Positions 22,283 through 34,165 of a stretch of DNA of 64,000 bases are shown here, piece by piece; position 1 is the stretch's first letter; every line of letters starts with the position of its first letter. This DNA comes from Vitrella brassicaformis (Eukaryota > Sar > Vitrellaceae): contig CDMY01000314.1 of assembly GCA_001179505.1 (NCBI GenBank), positions 1 through 64,000 on the forward strand, read 5' to 3'. Position numbers and translations under genes: made by a program. The notes under the pieces are model-generated. The model did no database searches and was not told the DNA's origin. It saw only the letters and a list, made by a program, of their open reading frames with translations.

Positions 22283-25200
22283 CGGACCCACTCTTTGATC
22301 ACCTCGCCGGCCACTCCGCTCTCCCGCATATACCGAATAATGTACTTCAGGACGCGGTTCCAGCACCGCAGCAGCATCGGCATGTACGACTGGATGGCGT
22401 CCTCGTCTTGGTTGCCCGCATCGTCAGTGAACCGCTCGAGAATCCTGTTGTACAGCACCGCAAAGCCTGATCGACACAGATAAACGCCTTCGTCCATTCA
22501 AACAACTACCCATCCACGCATCCATCCATTCATACCCCCAATCCCAGCGTACCGAACTGCCGCCGCATGTTGAGGGTGACCGTGTAGAAGTAGGTGGGCA
22601 GCTCTTTGCCGGTCACCAGGTCGTTCAGGAGCTCCTCACTGGAGATGCGCTCGTTGGTCACCCCACTCTCCACCTCCGTCCACGCCGACAGCTCCCGGAC
22701 GCGCCTTCGCGCCTCGCTCGCATCCATGGGCAGCGCCGTCTCGATGACTTCCCTAGTGCTGTCCTGCCGCTGCTTCATGTACTCGGTCCCTCGGTCCAGT
22801 ACGAGCGCCGAGTGTGTATGGCTGAGCTCCATGTTGATGTAGATGTTGTACATGAACCCAATATAGTTCTCGTTGGCTGCGGTTCGGAGGCAATGGTCGC
22901 GGATGCGCAGCTTGAAATGCTTCATTGCAGAGGCGATCCTGCGCTTGCCATTCTACGATGGGGAAGAGAGCATGGATGCGGGAAGGGCGCCGATGGAAGT
23001 GTGGTCCCTCTTGTCCACAAAAAAGAATGTCGGGGAACATGTCGGCCTCCGGGTGAGTGAGGCATGCACCGCGCGTCGAGTCCTTGGCCGTGAAGCTCTG
23101 CAAAAACCGCTGTGCCGACAGCTTTATCTTGCTGTCACCCTTCTTGAGACGCCGCAAAAGTCGAAAGCACGGATTGAACAGAAGGTGCGCCCAGATCCGG
23201 TCGCCATGTGGGCTGATGCTGTACAGAGGGAGCTGGCTGCTGTCCACGTCGAGAAGCCGGTCATCGGTCGCGTCCTCCGTGCCGAAGTCTGCGGGCCCCA
23301 CGTCCGTCACCGCATCGGCAACCACCTGCTCCCACGCGGCATGCTCCGCCCGGTCCGCAGCGTCCTGTGGGTCGACAGGCTCCTCATCCAACGCACAGTT
23401 CCTCAGACACTCACTGATGATGTCCCACTCTACCTCGGCATGCCAAGTGTCTTCCTCTGGCGCGCCGTCCTGATGGCCGCCGCCACCGTCACCATCGACG
23501 TTCATGTCAACATCAGCAGCTGCACCGGTTGCCATACCAACGGCATTCTCACTCTCGCACTGTCTCTGCGATGCCCCGAGTCGATAGCACAGCAGCCGAT
23601 AGCCGACGTCCTCCTCGCTCTCGGCCTCGCCGACCTCCCTGCTGACCTCGGCGAAATGTTTAGCACACAGACCCACCGGACAGCTTCACCTAACACGGCT
23701 TCCCCAGTGTGTCTTGAATGGGCAACAGTAGCGGACCACCTTCGCCTGGCATGTTGCGGGGCGCAGCTCGACGCTGTCCAGACTCGCATCGAACGGTGGA
23801 TAGCAGCACCCCACGGACTCTTGCAGCAGTGAAAGCGGTGAGAGGACGGTCAGATAGTGGTTGTCGTGCTGGTGACACCTGACAATCGACTGGCCGCTCG
23901 TCAGCTCCCGGAGACGGACCTGAGCGTCCGTTCGAATGCTCGCAGCACGTCGCGCAAACATCATGCTTGTCCAGCTTGTCAGCACTCGCAATGCGCACGA
24001 CTCGACTGCCTCGTTGGCCCTCAGACTCCATGCCCGTTGCGGTGCATGTCCATCAGATGCGAACCACCAGCCAGGATGGTCCGCTCCCCACCGCATCAGC
24101 GCGCAGGTTTGGTAGCTGTCAGCAGCATAGCGACGCTGCTGTCGCGAAAGCTGCACCGACGACTCACGTGGGAGCACCGATGCGATGCACACCAGGTCAT
24201 ACGCCTCGTCGAACAGGTCGAACGATGTAGCGATCTTTTCCAACATACCTACACCATCACGCACATCCATACAATACACATCAGCCCTTCCATGCCAGAC
24301 CTCTGGTTTTTGTCACAGGCCTGAATACCTGGATCGACGCCGTCCTCGCTCGGTTGGCTGTTATTCATCAGAATCACCACCTCCGGATGCCTCGCAAAGA
24401 CACAGCGCGCAAAAGCAGCCGTCGACCAATCGAAGGCCGCCCGGTCAGCCTCCGACAGGGCCGCGACACCTTGACTAAACGTCATGGCATGCCGCACGCC
24501 CTCCAGCGCGATCCCCCCTCGCCGAGCAAGCAGCCACGGCACGGTCAACACGCCGTCCCACGGGTGCATCCCACAAACGGCGAAGAGCATGTTTGACGAG
24601 AAAGCAGGGCGCGTCGAGAGCCCAGCGAACCACGATGTGAAGTTCGTGTAAGTCGCCCTCGCCTGCCGGCCGCGCCCATGACTGCGCTCCGTCCTTGTAG
24701 CACGCCGCTCAATCACGCCCACCGCAAAGTTGGCCGCGTCGGTGAGCCACGCCCGCTCTGCGGCATGGACGTCCATAACCTCATCCCCGTCGCCAGGATT
24801 GGCCGCACCAGATCCCACAGGCTCGTGCACCACCTTCAAACGCTCCATCATCAATCGCCACAACACCGGTGACACCGTGACCATACGACCAAAGAGCCAC
24901 AGGTCCCCAAACTGGTGGTTGGCTGGGCACGGCACTGCTGGCACCGTCGCCCCGTGTACGGTCGTCGGGTGCACCATGCACAGAGGGCGAATGCCGATCG
25001 GCCGCTGCGTCGGCGCGTGACGGCCACGAGCACCTCCACCACCACCGTCAGCACCAGCATCCTCACCACCATCATCGTCACCATCATCTTCACCACCACC
25101 ACCATTCGCAGTAGCACCACCGTCGTTGCCATCATTTGCGTCGCCCGCATCGACTCCACTCCCACCACCAGCTGCATCCCGACCACTGTTGCGCTGTGCA

Positions 25201-27449
25201 CTGTCCTGCCTCTGCCGCCCCTGACCGTCACCTGCGTCGATCGACTCAGTCGCCATGAAGGCCGCATAGCCATCCAGCGCATCGCTGAAGGATATGTACG
25301 TGCCACCACAGTCGTCAACACCGTGGAACGGCTGCTGAGCGGCACGAGCCGCCTCTGCTGGAAACTCACGCTCGTACCCAACGCACTCCTCCTCAACCCA
25401 GTGAACATGGTTGACGTCCTCGTCATGCAGGTGGTATTCACGCAGCCCATCATTGCAACACAGCATAGAGCCTTCCAGCTGGTACAGCCGGGGATCCTGG
25501 CGGTTGAAGCTGGAGCGCCTGGTCAAGCTGAAGTTGGAGATGCCATCGTACTCCACGTTGGCATACACCATGCCCATCGCTGCAGAGTTGTGCCCCAAAC
25601 GCCGCGGCTTAAACCGGTGTGGCTGCGTGTTGATGCGCGCAAGTCGGTCGGCATAGTTTAGGCATCAGTCGGCACGACAACACCGGGCACAAAAGGGTTG
25701 GTGGGCACATGCAGCCACAGAAGTGCGCCGTCTTTTTTCGGGTCGTGCTCCAAACACCCACAGTAGCCGAGGCCGGTCTCTCGGCTCCATGCAACAGCAG
25801 GCCCAGTACGCCACCCGAAGAAGTCGTCGTCCACATGAAGCAGCCAGTCCGTCCGAAAGCCGTCCGTCACTATGGTGTCGTCACCTGTATAGCTCGCGTC
25901 GATCAGGTGCCAGATCTGCCCGAATGGGTGCAGCGCAGTGTCCTCCAGGAACTCCCAATCACTAAATGGACACCGCACCTGCAATTAATGAATATATATA
26001 TTATATGCCACCTCCATATTGCTCCCTCCAGCCACCTGACGCACCTCGAGAGCGGCATGCCTGTCGAACACTGCAACGGCTCGCCAGACGGTTCGCTGAT
26101 TGATTGGACCGTATATGTCCTCAATGGCCCTCTCGCGCTCACAGGTGACATCCTTGAGTGCACTCCGGCGATCCATCTCATGCCTGTCGACCGGTCAATC
26201 AAACAATCAAACAAAAGCATGCCATCAAGCAATCCACCAAACACACATCTATCCTTTCTTGTCTGCTTGCCTGCTCAGTGTCCCCACGCAATAACGGGAT
26301 TTTCGAAAGAAGCACCGCGTCTCCATGGCACACGCTGTATGCGTTGAAGAACTGCGCTGCATTCGCCCAGAAGACCGTGACAGATGGGGGCAGCAGGCGC
26401 AGCACCTTCTCGGCCTCTGCCAGACTCGCACCGCCGATCGTGTCAGCAATCGCTGCTGCTCATGTGACACTCCAATGCTTGCAACTGACATGCGCCAACA
26501 GGCCGTCTGTCTTGTCCTTTGACAGATGACGTACACACTCGTCACAGAGCACGAACTCGGGCACGTCAATCTCTCGACCACTGCCAAACTTCCCGATGAA
26601 GCCTCTCAGCGATCGTCGGTCTCGGTTTGCGAAGCTCAGGCTCTCCCGCTGAACGGTCCAGAGGCTCATCGGAATGTGGTGGCCCTCCACCGGCGCCCGC
26701 CCACAGTTGTGACAGCAGCCGCTCGCAAACGCGTACGTCGCCAGCTCGCTGCTCACGCGGGCGTCGACTGACGGGGCTGCCCGGCGCCGCTCTCGACCTG
26801 ATTGTCGGTTTGCTTGACGATGCACTGCATACTCCGAGTAAGATGGACACCGCCTGCCCCTCGGGCACGTCTCCTCGCGACACTGCCGACACGCGTGAGG
26901 GCAGTTGCGACAATCGTGACCCTCTGCACCACAATTCGAGCACCGGCGCCTTCGTCGCGTGCCCTGCCGCGCTGCCGTTCCCTCCTGTTCCTCGGCCTCG
27001 TCACCGTCACTCTGCTGATTCACACCACCATCATGTCGCTGCTGGTTTGGGCGAGGCCGAGCCCTGAAGTGTGGACAGTGTCTGCCCCTTTCACACATCT
27101 CGTCACCGCACATCCGACACACTTCAGGGCAATTCCGGCAGTCGTGGTCCACCCCATCACAGTTGGAGCATCGCCGCCGCCTCCGAGTCCCCTCGCGCAC
27201 CATCGGCTCGTCCTCCATCGGCTCGTCCTCCTCGACTTCATCATCCCCATCGCCAATCCCACCATCATCGTCCTCACCCTCACTCGCATGACCCTCTTCA
27301 TCGTCAGACACACGAAACGATGCCTCAGAACCCACAAGATCCCCCAGATCTCCGACAAATGACTCGCTGTCGGCTGCATCATCATCACTGAACGCATGCA
27401 CGAAATCTCCACTCTCCAGTGACACCCCGTCGTCGTCGAACGCCTCCAT
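22283..27449 (-). CDS. Element A, first half: zinc knuckles and N-terminal part of the Rep domain
   Basis: Starts at MEAFDDDGVSLES (27449); a large acidic region follows. Two zinc knuckles share the frame CSNC-x4-H-x4-C (CSNCDGVDHDCRNC and CSNCGAEGHDCRNC) and a further Cys/His site reads CCHNCGRAPVEGHH then LCDECVRHL. Later exons carry LTHPEADMFPDI and the Rep motif-1-like PTYFYTVTLNMRRQFGTL, then end at a GTAAGC donor after EVIKEWVR (22283). Breaks: in-frame TGA at 26460-26462, a one-base slip in a C run near 25660-25670, a slip in an A6 run at 23019-23024, and TAG at 22953-22955. One apparent TGA near 23686 falls in a 51-nt intron. Zinc knuckles suggest nucleic-acid binding. Assignment to the same gene as 7525-12054 rests on phase match and Rep motif order. 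Confidence 0.65.
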
Positions 27450-28080
27450 TGAACACTCCGCGGACACCAAAATCTCTCCCAACGCAGATCACTCGCGCTC
27501 ACACTCCGATTCCTGATGCAAAGGCACACTACTCGAGATAACACGACAATGGCTGTTCTGTCTGCCTTCTGAACTTCGACAACTCTGAGCTGCTTGGAGT
27601 GGGGAAAACGGACCAAAGGGCAGAAAAAGCTTGCAAAGTGGGGGCACAACAAGCTCGCAAGATAAGCGTGAAACTCTCCCTCTCTAACTCTCTGCCAAAC
27701 CCAGAACCCCAGAAAGATACGTCGACTGATGGAGTACAGGGCATGTTGAGTTTGTGTGGAAAGGTTTGTTGGAGCCGGTCCTCGCTCTTGCTTGGGACCC
27801 ACCAGTGTAGTATTCATATTGTGTCTTCTTGGCCGTCCCTCCCTCTATCTCAATCTGTCTCCCTTCATGCTTTTCATCACGCCTCTCTTCCAATACGTCC
27901 CAAGTGGCAGGCCTTTTTTCAGACCATGGCATGTTACGATAAATGATGGGGGGGAGGGGGAAGATTGAGAGAAACAGAAGCTACCGTGTGTGAAAAAACC
28001 CTTCAAAAGCAGAGAAACCCCACGCGTTTCTCCTCGATGCCTATACAGACTCTAGGTCAGACGTACTGGTGAAGCCTGCC
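27450..28080. other. Intergenic, no gene seen
   Basis: Upstream region of the element A gene. Contains no recognisable gene, array or hairpin; a G-rich tract (GGGGGGGAGGGGGA) sits near 27950. Confidence 0.4.
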
Positions 28081-28371
28081 AGTGTTTGTGTTCCCCTTGT
28101 ACAAGATGGAAGGAAGGAAGAACAAGGCGTGATGCGACGGATCTGCTGCAAGCAGCATCTGCCACTTCATCTGCGCACGGCAGCGAAGAGCCGGACGAAG
28201 AGGGTAGGCACGGAGAAAGGACGGCGGGAGGGCGAGGGAAGTCATTGCAATGACTGTTCATTGTGTTCTATCACACGTGTGTGTGGGTGCGGTGCGTGTC
28301 TGTGTGTGTGTCAATCAAAGCAAGAGGCGGGGTGCTGCGGGTGTGATCAACCGCGAGGATGTTGAGGATGC

Positions 28372-28686
28372 ATGGCGACAGACGAGCACAGCAGCAGTCG
28401 ACACGAGGACAAGACCCGGTTCGGGGCCCTCAGGGAGGCGTCGTCACCACCCACAGATGTTGCCCAAGGATTCCCCTTGCGGATGCCTATCAAGGCCATC
28501 TTCGACGGCTTACCCTCGTCGCTGGTTACCCCACAAGGTCGCTTCGACAAGGCAATTCGGCTTGACATGGTGCGGGAGACAAAAGGGGTGGGCGGCTTGA
28601 CGTGGATGAGGGCTGTGCGTCAGACAGCTGAGTACCTGGCGTCCGAGGTGCATCTGGTGGGTCACCGCTGTGGGCAGCTCAAGGTG
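28372..28686 (+). CDS. Short gene or fragment related to the two-halves protein at 58.7-64 kb
   Basis: An open exon starts at ATG 28372 and ends at a GTGGGTGTG donor at about 28684. It contains FPLRMPIKAIFDGL, then GLTWMRAVRQTAEYLASEV. The latter parallels LDACVKAVRQMAEQMASEA in the gene starting at 58709. An upstream exon around 28110-28200 (RRDATDLLQAASATSS) is possible. No downstream exon is clear, so this is likely a truncated paralogue. Function unknown. Confidence 0.45.
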
Positions 28687-28699
28687 GGTGTGATGGGAT

Positions 28700-29489
28700 A
28701 GGTGTTCTACAGAGGGGCTCTTTCTGCCATGTCGATGTGCGTAGAGCTGCTCGCCCCTCTCTCGCCTGTGGACTGACTGAGTCTGAGTAGATTGATGGAC
28801 ACGATCTGTTGTGATGCGGAACGTGTGTTTCTGTGCTTGTGAGACTGGTGTGTTTGTGTGCTCATGCGCTACCTATCAGTCGTCATTTTGTGATGGACCG
28901 ACGAGTGGTCGATTTGGATTTCAAGAAGCCGTGTGATGTCTTTCTGTGTGCGCGCAGCTGAGACGGTGTGTGGGCTCATGCACATCAATCCCCTTGTGTG
29001 CTCCGGCAGGACAGCTTTATGAGAACGTTGCATGAGTCACGGGTTGGCAAGAGCACGTCACTCTTCTCAGCGCAAAACCGGCAAAACCGATGAGCGTAGA
29101 GGAATATACACCATCTCAGCTAATATAAAATGTAGACAGCGATGTTGGCCGCTCTCCTCCTCACCATTGCAATGCAGCCGAGCGACCAACACACACAGAC
29201 CGACCGCCACACACTCTCTCTCTCTCTGTCGATCTGATCTCACACACCGACACACTACAGCAGGACAGCCACACAAATGCCACAAATGCACCTACACTCA
29301 CGCAAATGGCACTCGGCAGGTCAGCCACACACACAAATGGCATTCTATCCCCTCCACACACAGACAGACGCTCTCCTCTCCACCCACATGACGCCAGCCA
29401 ACATGGAAAAAAGAAAGTCGTGTGCTACACCCTCCCCCCCACCACCACACACGCCCCTTAAGACACACACAAATCTCTCCCGCAGCCGC
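28700..29489. other. Intergenic, no gene seen
   Basis: TG/CA-rich sequence without convincing exons. The part from about 29140 to 29470 resembles the 3' flanks of other family X copies (CACACAAATGCCACAAATGC; compare 35040 and 43340), so it belongs to the duplicated zone. Confidence 0.45.
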
Positions 29490-30174
29490 TTAGATGTGTG
29501 TGGGTGAGGTGCAGCTGCAGCCCCTTATCGCCCTCACCACCCCCTCCCACACGCCCACCATGCCGGCCCAGGCCTCCCGCAGCATGTTGGTGTTGGTGTT
29601 GGTGCTGCTGCTGTCGATGGTGTTGGTGGTGTTGGTGCTGGCCTTGTTGGTGTTGGGTGCGATGGCCGGCATGGCGGGGCCGCAGGCCTTGAAGTTGGGC
29701 ACCGGAGTGGGGCGAGGTCGGCTGATGGACGGCTCGTCCATGCTGGGTACATGGACGAACTTAGTCCTCAGCGACACGTCGAACTCCCACTCCGTCCGCA
29801 ACCTCTCGGCCTCGCGGATCATCTCCTGCACACGAAAATTGCAAACACACAGACGCACGCATCGGCCATGAGAACAGACGGACGAGCAAAGTGCTCTTTG
29901 CATCCCTCCTCCCCCCTCGGTGCACCGGTGACGTACCTCCTCCTTGGCCCAGCAGGTGTCGCAAACCCACTCTCCGCGCTTCTGGCAGGCCCTGTGGGGC
30001 TGGCAGGGGCCTGCCGGCTGCGCCCGGCCGTCCTCTTGCGACCGAACAGGCCGCGGCCCTTCGGTGAGGGGGTCCGACGGCCGGCGACGCAGCGGGGCTT
30101 GCGCAAATTGGCGAACGGGTTGAACCTCTCGACGGCCATCTTGAATGCGCTCAACAAACGACTGCCTCTCTTCT
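29490..30174 (-). CDS. Family X copy 1 (divergent)
   Basis: Exon 2 (29490-29825) reads EMIREAERLRTEWEFD, then PSMDEPSISRPRP, then an Asn/Thr/Ser-rich stretch and CSCTSPTHI with TAA. The upstream exon ends at a GTACGT donor (29936) after CQKRGEWVCDTCWAKEE, matching the C-x2-C-x-AK signature of the other copies, but only in the frame that does not use the ATG at 30139. Its true start is therefore unclear; it may be fused to the TBC-like exons immediately upstream (30.2-30.66 kb) or be broken. Function unknown. Confidence 0.5.
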
Positions 30175-30665
30175 AAGCGCTCCTACTGGGATGAGCATGT
30201 CGAGGCAGCCCAACAGCTGCGGACGGCTTGGGTAGGGCTGCAGCAGACAGAAGGGGGCCGGGATCTCATTGATGCCTGTGTGAACCACACACAGACAGAC
30301 ACACACACAGGGACAGACAGACAGACAGACATGAACAGCTGCGTGCAGCTGTCGTGTGGGTGCATAGCATACCCTGCTTGTAGGAGCGGATCTCTGTGTG
30401 GCGCTTGGCACAGTAGTGGGCCAACACAGCCTTGAGGTCGTCCTGGGTGTCCTCAGCCTGGAAGAGCGCGTAGTCCTGCCGAGTGCGGCGGACGTCCTCC
30501 GCCATCAGCTGCGAACACAAACACAAACACACGAGTGGCCAGTCGACAGTGAAACAGCACGCACGAGGCAGCATCCCTTCAGTTTCTTACGTCGGCGTCT
30601 ACGGTTGGCATTATCTTCCAACCAGAGGTTCACCGAGGTGGCACCGAGAAGCCTTAGCCAGCCAT
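30140..30665 (-). pseudogene. TBC-domain (Rab-GAP-like) fragment upstream of family X copy 1
   Basis: Three exons can be read: WLRLLGATSVNLWLEDNAN; then LMAEDVRRTRQDYALF to EIRSYKQ; then GINEIPAPFCLLQPYPS to LLGCLDML. They parallel the TBC gene at 42.4 kb (IAGDLARTRQ, YTQGLNEI, LLGCLDMI). The Arg finger (D-x-x-R) and Gln finger (YKQG) are kept, but the reading stops soon after LGCLDMLIPVGALRREAVVC and the C-terminal half of the domain is missing. Most likely a partial duplicate. Confidence 0.55.
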
Positions 30666-30891
30666 CGATTAGATTCTGTTTTTAGTTCCTTTGCCCGACT
30701 TGAAGCGTTTGACTTGAACCCTTTACCTCTTCTACAGAAGCCGGTGAATATAAAACGAGGGCACCTCTTGTTTGTTGTGGTCATGGGTGTCCACAAAGCC
30801 GTCCGACAGCAGACAAACAGCTGCACACCAACATAGAGAAGAAGATGCACATAAAGATGTGTTCCTTCTGAAGCTGTGGTGATTGAATCGC

Positions 30892-31615
30892 TTACCAGTG
30901 GGCTGGTGGGTGGGCCGAATCCAACGAAGGCCAATTGCACGCTGACCGGCAGACAGGGGACCTGCAGGCAACGGACAGCACACAAACACACAAGGACTGC
31001 CATCCACTTCGTCGGAATCGCCCTTTGGCCCCCCCCCCCCCTTCCCACACGCCCACCACGCCCGTCCAGGACTCCTGCAGCAGGGTGGGGCAGCTCATGG
31101 TGCTGTTTGTGCTGGTCTTGTTGGTATGGGGTGGCGTAGGGGGGTTGATGGGGCGGGAGTTGGCCGGGGTGGTGAAGTGGGGCACACTGATGATGGTCGG
31201 CTCATCCATATCATGGAAGTGGATGAGCCGACCCTCAAAATTCCAGCGCAGCTCCTGCGATGCGCGGATGGCCTCCTGCACACACACATGCGCACACGGA
31301 TCGTGAGCACAAGCCACAGTCAGTGCATTGGCTTCGATTCCTTCCTCCCTCTCTCCCGGCACTCACGTCCTCTTTCGCCTCACACAACGCGCAAATGGCA
31401 TCGCGGCCGCCCTTGTCCTGGATGCACGCGAACAGCTCCCCTTCGCAAGGGCTGGCCCTGGCCGTCGTGGCAGCCGTGGTGGCCGCTGCAGCTGGCGGGG
31501 GCTTGCGGACGAATGGGCCGCGGCGGCGTTTGATCGTGGCGCCCTTCTTGCGGCCGGCGGTGGCGACACTCGCCGCGCGCAGCTTCTCGATGAGCCTCTT
31601 GACAGACAACGTCAT
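30892..31615 (-). CDS. Family X copy 2
   Basis: Exon 1 starts at ATG 31615 with SVKRLIEKLRAASVAT, is Lys/Arg/Ala-rich, and ends CALCEAKED at a donor near 31365. Exon 2 begins EAIRASQELRWNFEG and contains MDEPTIISVPHF and PPHTNKTSTN. Near 31031 a run of ten C on + (G on -) interrupts the expected C-terminus, so the last residues differ from the other copies (coding frame could be slipped here). Function unknown; likely small and basic. Confidence 0.5.
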
Positions 31616-32380
31616 TGCTGCTGCGAGGGGGGCGCTAGATTGCTGCAAATCGCTTGTGCTGTGCCGACGACAGATTTTGACAGAACTTCTTTCTTTCTCA
31701 CCTGTCGCTTTGGCGAGATTCTCGCCCTCAGCGAGATAAGCTCGCAGGTCGACGCATGCCTTTGCTGTGAAAAGGCGATTGCCACTGCCAACCGGTGAGG
31801 TACCTGGCCATCCGTAAATTAGGGGGCGGTGCGAAGAAGCGAGCAGCAAGTACTGGTACCAGCCACACCAGCAGATCGGTGCACTAGTACTATCCGTGTG
31901 CACATTGCAGATCGGGTGAAGGTGCACCATGCCTTCCGTAAAGTGTAGAGAGGGAGAAGGGTGCTCATGCGCTGCCTGCCTGTCTGCCTGGCATATGGGG
32001 AATGAGTTTTTGTTGGGTGGGTTCCCCACCATTCCGTCCGAACGTAACATTGTCAGTCACTCAGAGGGTCGGTCGGTCAGGCAGGACGAAGCTAGGGGAG
32101 AGAGTACCAAGGCAGCCAGACGGACAGACAGAGAGTCGACATCCACACACATACGCCGCCAGCCAGATGAAGGACCCACACGCACACATAGAGGCCCCCG
32201 CCCCGCCACTCGGTCGACGTCTCTTCCCGTGAGTGAGTCCCTCTCATCCAAGAACACCCACCAGCCAGACACGTCACAGCCACACGCCACCACACACATC
32301 CCATCAGGGGGCAGCTCGGGGGGTGAGCTCATGACCGCAACACCACACACAACCAGTCAGGTGTGTTTACTGTAGTGAGA
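31616..32380. other. Intergenic, no gene seen
   Basis: Upstream of family X copy 2 and outside the left arm of the inverted duplication. No exon set or motif was recognised. Confidence 0.4.
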
Positions 32381-33633
32381 GAGAGGCGAGCGATCTGCGT
32401 GAGGGGGACACACACACATAGACACACGAAGAAAGAGTGGAAACTTGGGTGTACCATGTGGTGTGTGTGTGACTGACGCCCACACCCACCCACCTTAGGG
32501 TGGCGGCGGCGTGTGCAGAGTGCGGAAGGAACAGCGAGTAGCATATTGGCTTCGTTACACAGTGAGGAGTGAGGGAAACCTGCAACCAACCAGTGGCACA
32601 AACACACAGGAGGAGAGACTCGTAAAGGTGAGGGCATATTCAGCTGTGCGTGTGTGTGGCACTCGTACGCTGTGGATCGTTGATGGACGAAGAGGGCTGT
32701 CAGAATAGATCGGCTTCCTTACGCAGTGAGGAGCTGACCAGTGACCTGCAAGTCACACGACACACACACACACACACACGGGGAGATGTGCACCCGTCAC
32801 ATGCTCATGCACTCGTTCGTGTGAGAGTGATCGACTGACCTGACGATGGCCACAGTGCCGTTATTGAAGATCTCTTAGCCGATGGAGGGCGGGCGAGGGT
32901 GAGGTGACGATGGCGAAGGGCACCATGTGTGTGTGGGTGGGAGAGAGAGACGATCGTCGAAACGACTACGCCTCCCTCACACCACACACATCGCCTGAGC
33001 CATCCGTGATGGACGGGATACGGCCGAAGCGGCCTTCCCCCGCCCATCGTGGGCTGGCTCGGACGACTGACATGGTCCACCTGCCAAGGCACACACACAC
33101 GAGACACACACATAAGCCCGACGGTGGGCATTGCCTGGTGCCTCCAGGGCTCCCTCACATACCCTCTGAAGGTCGCACGAAGAGCAGCATCAGAGGCTGC
33201 CGATGGGGTGCAGCGCGGGGCTTCCTTACGCAATGGCCGGTGCTGACTGGCGGCCTGCTGCTGCTGCTGCTGCTGCTGCCGTAGTGGCGTGTACGCTGGC
33301 ACAAAGCCGTCCGACAGAGACGTGACCTTGGTGTGCAGCTAGATGGCCGACCAGTGAGCTGCACACCAACAGCACACAGAGAAGAAGATGCACACACAGA
33401 TGTGTTGCTGCTGAAGGTGTGGTCAACCAAATTTCTAACCGTCTGTGAGTTGGGGGTGGTGGCTGCGCCTGGACTTAGCCAAGTACACTCTGGCAGGCAG
33501 CTCGACGCATACAGGGGACCTGCAGACACATACATATGGACGGCTGAATGAATGAGTGTGTGTGCGCAGGCAATTGGTGACCACTAACACACACGTACCT
33601 GGTTGGTGTGTGGGGTGAGTGAGTGGAGAGGGA

Positions 33634-33861
33634 CTATACGGACCAAATGGCTGGCAGCGGCACAAATGGAGTGCCGGCGACTTCTACTACAGCACAAAAT
33701 GGCGGAATGGCTGCACTACACCACTTAATCAGACCAGACGAAAACACGAAATGCCGCACAGCCCAAACGGCGGGAATGCGTGTGAGCTCTTCCAAACAAG
33801 CCAAGCTGAGGCACAAACCACACACACACACAGACAGACAGACAGACAGACAGATCCTCAT
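33634..33861 (-). other. Conserved 58-codon open segment (three copies), coding status uncertain
   Basis: Reads LACLEELTRIPAVWAVRHF and ends PLPAIWSV plus stop. Copies lie at 44772-44969 (+) and 47694-47897 (+). Amino-acid changing differences (C/Y, T/R, P/Q) appear among few total differences, so protein-level selection is not evident. It follows a TGTGTG-rich CAG that would serve as a splice acceptor. Confidence 0.3.
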
Positions 33862-34039
33862 CCATTAAGCTTTGGAGTGGCCCGTGCTGTGTGGTGCTGA
33901 CTGACCTGCCGGCTGCCCGTGGGTGGTAGGTGGGCTTCTAAGCGCCTCTTTGTGTCGGCCTTCTAATGGGCCTTCCTCTCTCTTTTTGCCTTCTTCTGGG
34001 GGCCTTCTCTTTCCCACACACACAGACACGCAGGCACTA

Positions 34040-34165
34040 AGTCTCTGTCCCCAACACACACTTGACACACACAGAGCTACACTGTGCCCCCCAAGACGCA
34101 CTCGACACACACAGAGCTACACTGTGCCCCCCAAGACACACTCGACACACACGCCCACACACACA
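34040..34165. repeat. 40-bp tandem repeat, about 2.5-3 copies
   Basis: Unit contains CTGTGCCCCCCAAGAC and CTCGACACACACAGAGCTAC. The mirror position in the right arm (44270-44560) has about seven copies. Confidence 0.75.

Larger units (their letters stand above)
7525..27482 (-). mobile_element. Element A: Helitron-like rolling-circle transposon, split by element B
   Basis: The right half (22283-27449) ends at a splice donor after EVIKEWVR in phase 2. The left half resumes at an acceptor in phase 2 with REFQTEVGQFPHLH. Helitron Reps carry exactly this join, a short linker before the EFQ-x-R-G-x-PH-x-H motif. The two halves are therefore one gene whose intron was invaded. Outer ends of the element are not resolved: the coordinates given are those of the gene. 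Confidence 0.7.

Noticed and set aside
23676-23690. In-frame TGA in element A near 23686
   Set aside because: It lies within a 51-nt stretch that starts GTGAAG and ends CAG and is divisible by three, so it is better read as an intron.
29498-29692. Trp/Cys-rich open frame on the plus strand
   Set aside because: It is the antisense of the Asn/Thr-rich exon of family X copy 1; its composition only reflects repeated GTTGGT codons read backwards.
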